Shown in pieces: positions 58,384-64,000 of a stretch of DNA of 64,000 nucleotides. Where the stretch lies: positions 124,001-188,000 of the forward strand of contig WFMF01000028.1 of assembly GCA_011033025.1 (NCBI GenBank), read 5' to 3'. A model generated the notes under the pieces. That model was given only the letters and a program-made list of their open reading frames with translations, ran no database searches and was not told the origin of the DNA. The position numbers and the translations under genes were made by a program. Source of the stretch: Beroe forskalii (lineage: Eukaryota > Ctenophora > Nuda > Beroida > Beroidae). Each line of letters starts with the position of its first letter. The stretch's first letter is position 1.

Positions 58384-58820
58384 TGAATATGTCTGTGTGT
58401 ACCAGGCAAACTGAACAGGTTTATTGGAAGAGGAAAACAATGTGATAGTGATGAACAGACTGTTTAAAAACAAGGCTGAAATTTCTTTCTCGTGAATTTC
58501 AGAATGATAATTAAGGTATTTGAAGGAGAAGGAATTGGCTATTTGGGGAAGATCCGATGATGCCAGACTACGATGATGTACTCTGAGACGAACTTTATAT
58601 GAGACAAATAATGCTAAAATTGGGGAGATAATAGTATGATGCCAGACTACGATTATGAATGATAATATATTGATATTGTATTTATATGAATACAAATATT
58701 TAGGGGTAAACGTCTTAAATGTGAACAAACAATGGTTATTTTTATAAGATATGAACATCGTTAATGGCGACGAGGATGGGATCGTTAAAGGTTCAATGTT
58801 GATCGTGTACAACTAACTAT

Positions 58821-58826
58821 AATAAA
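58821..58826 (+). terminator. Possible polyadenylation signal of GPCR gene
   Basis: AATAAA about 440 bases after the stop codon. Position is reasonable for a 3' UTR; not unique in this AT-rich sequence. Confidence 0.4.
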
Positions 58827-61800
58827 ATCGAAGATCATCGTGAAGGCAACAGCTTGAGCCGAAACACACAAACATGAAAACCATAGCCTGTTCCAAACGT
58901 TTTTAAGGAGGAACTTACCACTCCCCCACCCAACTCAACATTACCACCAAGCTGTCAACCAGTCAAGTTTTGTAACAAAATTCATTCAGCAACCTGTCGC
59001 CGAGATTTTCAGTTTGTAGAGCTTTTATAACGCAACTCCTGTCAACTTACAGTCATTCAAGCAGTACATTTATTATCATGGGAAGTTTTAAACTGTTCGA
59101 AGAAGATTTACCGAGCTGCTAAACGATTTTTAAACATTATTGTTTTAAAAATCATTAAAATCCATCCTTTCCGGATGTTCCATCGCGAGCCTGATCAGCA
59201 AGCAACAACCCAAAACGACAGTGGCTCAGAAATATATGAAGTATAAATCTCCGATATACCCGTCATAATAACGTCTCATGATATGAAATCCCAGGGGAAC
59301 TTGAGCTGAAGTGGATCAGAAGTTAGAGATTTGGAGGATTGCGAGAAATGGCTATTGTCAATGACGCCATTATCATGGCTCAAAATTGGGAATTGATGAA
59401 ATCAAATTGCATATTATGTTTGGTGTTCAATCTATGCAACAATATGACAACCGGTTACCAGTCAGTGGATAAAACCGATTTGGCAGGGTTCAAATAATTA
59501 CAGACTTAATACCATTTAGGGAATTATTTATCATTGCAAATCTCAGTCAATTTCAATTTGGTTCATCTAATGCCAATAATATGTAATCTAGTCATATTAT
59601 CATGAGATCACCCAAATATGTTTTCACTGATTGGACGAGGGAATTTGTTTCTTTATGCGAACGAAATGGTTATGTTTTCTTTGATCTCGAACCGAAATTA
59701 TGATCCTTGATTCCCATGGTCTTATTAAATATCAATCAAGATTCGATTCAACTCACACATTATTTTTGACAATTTCTAGTTCATTTATTGGAATGATAGG
59801 ATTGAAAGTTTAAAAAACTTACCTTTTTCCTAGAGGATTCCATGGATCGAAGCGTTGAAGTCGGGACTTATTACGACACAATTGACTGGTTTTTAATACG
59901 ATTGTAATTGGTATAAATAATCGGACAAAAAGCTCATAAAATAATGGTTTCAGTTCAAAAGACAAATATTTTGTAGAAGCAAGGTAAAATTGAAAGAAAA
60001 TAAAACTGATGCAACTCAACACAGGCTACTATACTTTCAGCCTTGGTATATATATACAGGTTGCATTACTAGATAACAAGTTATACTCAAATGGATCGTG
60101 TACTTATAGCTCGTTTTGTGCATTTCCATTTGTCAACCAAAATAACAAATTGAGTGATGCTGATAATGGCAAATGGTTCGAACATCTCGTGATTGTAGCT
60201 TGGAACACTTTAAAACACAAAACATTGCTTTGTGATGGACTTTCAATGGATGTCTTAAAATAGCGACATTGGTCCGAATGCTGATCGAATGCATTGACGT
60301 TTTGTTCCACAGAAGCCATTACCATATACTATCGACCGGAATATATTGCATTAGGACTATCTTATGATAATTCACAGCATTTTGCACTACTCCTAAGTTT
60401 TATGAGGGGATGTATCACTTTTAGCAGCATAACGTAAAAGTCGTGACAAATCAACAGATTAAGGGAAATTATGTTCGTACGGGCGAAATAGGTTCCAGTT
60501 CACCATTGCATCACTGCCTCACATTTCACAATTAAATCTTGGTATCTGCTCATTTTTTTCAATTATTAAAGCAGGATTTATGTTACGTAATAACTCTAAA
60601 TCGCCAATTACTCATTGAGTCATCAATCAGCCGTAACGAATATAAGCCACATTACGTTTAGTGTACATCTATCTTTATGACCGAATATTTCTCGCTAGAG
60701 TTTCGAGGATTACGATTAATTATACTGCACTGGACCGCGCTGGACCACTAGTCTATGTATGTAATCAAGGTGAAATTCAGCCTTTCATATTACAGTTAAC
60801 AATCAATGATGATGCCCGGAAACGTTTTGAGCACTACGTGCCCCTAGGAACCCGCCATAAAACCATGTTGTGCAAACTGTAGGACTCGAATATAATACAA
60901 TACAAAGTGGTTTCGTGAGAGAAAGACTCGCAATAACCCTCCATTATATTGGATAGACCACTTAGCAAATCTCAGGGGGATGTAACACAGACATTATGGT
61001 GTTTATTAGACTCGTGTGTTTGTAGTATGACGTCTGTCAGGGGAACACGTACTATAATTTACTAATGCAGAGATCCTCACCTTGAAAGACGGGAGATATA
61101 TTAAAACGCAATACAACGCACAGTTCAATCATTCAATCAATGTGCGGAGTTTTGTGTGTATGAGCCTACGACAGAGTCCGAAATGAAGTAATTTATTGAA
61201 ATAATTCATATTATTTTCTATATGTCAGACAGTACGGAACGGCAATTTGACATTGTATACTTCAATTTCTAGTTCTATGGCAGAGTTTTGGAACGCAGAA
61301 AACGCAACCACAAACCATGATGATAGCCGATATGAAGTCTACAATCATCGATGAAGTCTATGATAATCATCCAGAGGGACCGATATAAATCAATGACAGC
61401 AACAACATAGGTACCAAACTCTCGATATAGAAATCAACAACAATTACCTAACAGTAGATAGATATAAAGACATATCATATATGCAGCTGATGTACGAAGT
61501 AAAATAACTATATATCTCGTAGCAGAGTACACATGGTAAGCTATAAGTGGACGATGTGTATTATGAGCCACCACACAGAGAAATGACTTTCGTAACTTAT
61601 CTCTCCCTGCTGGGATAGACTGAGAGAGATACCACGGGCGAGATGTAGCCTCGGAGGGATATATACGTCATCACTTCACCATTCTAAACCATGATTATGA
61701 CGTCACTCAAACCACCTATTTCTCGTAATATGCGCGCAGCTCAGAAAGACTCAGAGATTGTCCTGAGAGGAGGGAGGCTTGCCCTGACTCTCTGAGTATA

Positions 61801-62699
61801 GAGTGAGCATGTAGCTCTGAGCACAAAAACAGGCGGCGTGTCGTAAACAAGTCACCATTCTAAACTCTGATAATGACATCACGCTCAACCTCCTGCTACC
61901 TGCACATGGCATGTGTTTAATGAGTCAGATAGCACGGCTCATCCTGTAAATCTAGAGGAAATTTTGTAGTAATACGTAGTGGACTAGTGGAGAGACTTCC
62001 TCTGCTAACCACTTTATCAATACCTGGATTTTACAGAGTATCCTACCACTTACTAGGAATATAACAGGTTACTGGTTACTTGGTTAGTGGAGTTACCGGA
62101 GAATCAGCCAGTTGCAGATAATTTGTTAGTATTTGCGGCTAAGAAGCTTACAAGTATGATTCTGATACCTTCATAGCTTCATGAACTTGACCAATCATTG
62201 CGCGAGTTAACAGTCAACTCGCGCGGGCCTCGCGCGCATATAAGTCAATGCCAAATGGACTTGTGGGCAAGCTAATATATGCGCCGATTACAGTAACGGA
62301 AAAGCATGCAACTTACAGTGAGAGTATCGGACTGTGTTGGGTGTTTTAAAGGAGTTACAGTAGATTGCAGTATCAGTGATTTGATAGAAATTAGTAATAA
62401 CGGAATATGAAGATATATAACCACTTGCTGGATAAATATCAGCCAACTTGTTGGAGGAAGATCAACAAATTTATTGGAGGGGAAACGTGCAACGATAGCA
62501 GCATGGAAATGATTCAAATACACGACTCAAAAGCAATTCCTCCTTTCTACGTAACCCAGTCCAGTTAAGGGAGCATAAGAAAACTTATAGAAGCATAGAA
62601 AACTTAAAGAAGCATAGAAAACTTATTAGAAAATTATAAAATTAATTGTTTTTTACTTTGACGAAAAATGTAGAAATTTCGTAAGACATGGATCCTCAC
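58827..62699. other. TRIO-like intron, no exon recognised
   Basis: It holds CRE modules at 59362, 61663 and 61839. Short ORFs near 60.0 and 60.7 kb have no family match. A CpG-rich patch lies at 61725-61850 between the last two CRE modules, and another CGCG-rich patch at 62200-62240. Confidence 0.4.
61663..61705. promoter_or_regulatory. CRE-pair module copy
   Basis: ATACGTCATCACTTCACC, ATTCTAAACC, ATGATTATGACGTCAC. The right site is a perfect CRE. A second, weaker copy lies about 176 bp further right. Confidence 0.7.
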
Positions 62700-62780
62700 C
62701 TCCTCTCGTCGCCGTTCTACTTTCTGAAGTCTGAGTTCTCTGACAACAGCTTCTGCTCCTTTAAACTTTTCAATCACAGT
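62700..62780 (-). CDS. TRIO-like exon: coiled-coil / spectrin helix
   Basis: Acceptor CCTCTTTTCAG, donor GAGGAG|GTGAGG, 27 codons, phase 0. TVIEKFKGAEAVVRELRLQK then VERRREE reads as the end of a spectrin helix that would run straight into IESWIHEIG of the exon at 52037. It is the most 5' exon seen; the gene may start outside the window. Confidence 0.65.
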
Positions 62781-64000
62781 CTGAAAAGAGGAAACATGAT
62801 CACTTACTGAAAATATTCCGAAATAAAATGGGGTGATATACTTGAACGAGAAAATTTGCACAGTTTTCTGGGACTTCCAGAACGAGTATTAACAATTAAT
62901 GAGAGGTCGATGATAAACGACATCATTTATAATTAGGGAGACCAGAAGCTAAAACTTATAAATATGAAAGTCAGAAGTCAGTCAGAAGTCGGTCAGGTAG
63001 TCGGTTGTATGTCATGTTCTACCGGTGCACATGTAGTTTTACCTTCTGATCACAGAATGGACCAATCCAATTTTGTTGAGCCTTTCATAAATCGAACTGC
63101 TAAATAGCAACGTGTTTCAATAACTCTTACAAACACAAAAAGGAACGAAGTAATGAAATTTCAAAAAAAGAAACTGAAATCATGTCATAGATGATACATA
63201 ATAAGATCAGAATTAGATTGAAGGGTGACACGATGAATATGGCTTCACAACGAAACACCCCACAAAAAATTCAGCAAGGTGTTGACTGCTTGATCCCATG
63301 CAAATGGACCCTAGGGCGTGAGCAGGCCGTGTGTATGGGACACACTGACAGACACAGTAACACACGGGCAGACATACCAACACACGGGCAGAGATACTAG
63401 CACACTTACATACAGACAAACCAACACACTGACGGACACACTGACTACATACAAGCTACAGACGTCCTACACATATGTTTCAAATGAGATTAGTCTGGTA
63501 CACAGTAAGTAAAAGCAGCGAGCAGCAATCACTTGAGCACGTGTTCACGCTGGGTAGGATATTAGTAGGAAGTTGGGAGATTATCCGAGGAGCTCAATGT
63601 GAGGGTACGATCGATCGGATGAGATGAGGTATAGCATACGATTTATTATCATTACGGACATCCTCAGATGGTGAATGAAAACGACTAGGGTGATAAACAT
63701 TCCAGTTTTCAGATTGTTTACAGTTCATCTGTTCAAAACTAAGAGAAAATCCCTCAACAAACTTCAATATCTTGAGTCCTAAACAAAAGTTTGTCGGTTT
63801 GAGGAATACGATAATCAAAAAGTAAAAACATCAAACAAAACACACACTTCTGACAGATGGTAGAAGTAGAACACCGCCAAAGTTTACTCCACGTATGTGT
63901 GAACCTGTGTACAATGTGAAGCTGTGTCTAGGTACAATGTGGGGTGTAATCATTGTTTACAACATTAGTAATTTACATGATGACGTATTCTTCGCGAAAT
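62781..64000. other. Right edge, no gene recognised
   Basis: The TRIO-like gene probably continues as intron. Imperfect ACACACGGGCAGACA and ACACACTGACGGACA tandem words fill 63340-63445. Nothing coding is supported. Confidence 0.4.

Larger units (their letters stand above)
21317..61881. promoter_or_regulatory. Family of ~17 dispersed CRE-pair modules
   Basis: Each copy has a TGACGTCA-like site, a spacer close to TTATCA-GGTTTAGAATGG-TGAATTGA, then a second TGACGTCA-like site, with about 35 bp between site starts. Left-site starts of the copies are near 21317, 21842, 22312, 27652, 28336, 29717, 31043, 32107, 32976, 38604, 43614, 44278, 46109, 50849, 59362, 61663 and 61839; quality varies. Both orientations occur. 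All lie in introns of the TRIO-like gene, and none was found below 21 kb. TGACGTCA is the site of CREB/ATF bZIP factors in animals. They may be regulatory sites or copies of a small mobile element. Confidence 0.65.
13713..62780 (-). other. TRIO/kalirin-like gene locus (19 exons resolved)
   Basis: Minus-strand exons with consistent splice phases encode spectrin-type helices, linkers, one DH domain, one PH domain and a C-terminal kinase fold. This is the order of the C-terminal half of TRIO/kalirin, proteins that activate Rho-family GTPases at the membrane to steer actin during cell migration and axon growth. Differences from TRIO: I find no first DH-PH module and no SH3 or Ig domain between PH and kinase, and the kinase is degenerate. 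Two weak joins remain. Exon 48845-48729 ends in phase 0, while the exon at 42540 opens with an extra base before its ATG. The 14-kb gap from 39.0 to 24.5 kb could also separate two transcription units. The window may not contain the 5' end. Confidence 0.75.

Overview
This is a stretch of animal nuclear DNA, AT-rich, with spliced GT-AG genes and long introns full of short repeats. There is no bacterial, organellar or rRNA content. The gene set (TRIO/kalirin-like spectrin-RhoGEF-kinase, alpha-tubulin, secreted galectin-like proteins, a scavenger-receptor/LDL-A GPCR, and a beta-gamma-crystallin plus aerolysin-like protein) points to an invertebrate. Genes lying inside a host gene's introns, together with this set, would suit a non-bilaterian such as a ctenophore, sponge, cnidarian or placozoan. 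The sequence alone does not settle the lineage.

Layout. 0.8-2.4 kb, minus: a beta-gamma-crystallin/aerolysin-like protein. A signal peptide and a charged repeat lie just upstream in a different frame. 3.9-5 kb: AACCGG and ACCGAGGCC palindrome repeats. 6.1-6.3 kb, minus: a possible first coding exon of an unknown acidic protein. 7.0-8.6 kb: a homogeneous 19-bp satellite of about 84 copies. 8.9-11.1 kb, minus: a divergent alpha-tubulin gene in six visible coding exons, with one frame break.

13.7-62.8 kb, minus: one long gene, or two overlapping units, related to TRIO/kalirin. I resolve 19 exons: spectrin-type helical exons (62.8-39.0 kb), low-complexity linker exons (42.5, 24.5-18.9 kb), one DH-PH Rho-GEF module (18.1-16.7 kb) and a C-terminal kinase fold (16.4-13.7 kb). 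The kinase lacks the beta3 Lys, the catalytic-loop Asn and the DFG Asp, so it is predicted to be a pseudokinase. Its introns hold other genes: a divergent pair of secreted galectin-like genes (33.6-34.3 kb minus, 35.4-36.1 kb plus) and an SRCR-LDLa-7TM receptor gene (54.7-58.4 kb, plus).

The most unusual non-coding signal is a dispersed module of about 43 bp. It carries two CRE-like TGACGTCA sites whose starts are about 35 bp apart. About 17 copies lie in both orientations within 21-62 kb, all inside introns of the TRIO-like gene, and some sit beside CCAAT boxes. Also present are a 597-bp terminal-inverted-repeat element, a LINE 3' fragment, several minisatellites, and partial exon duplications that copy splice donors.

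Four of the accessory genes (crystallin, tubulin, minus-strand galectin, GPCR) each contain one apparent single-base frame break. The TRIO-like exons contain none. Either these copies are decaying or the assembly has small indel errors; raw reads would decide.
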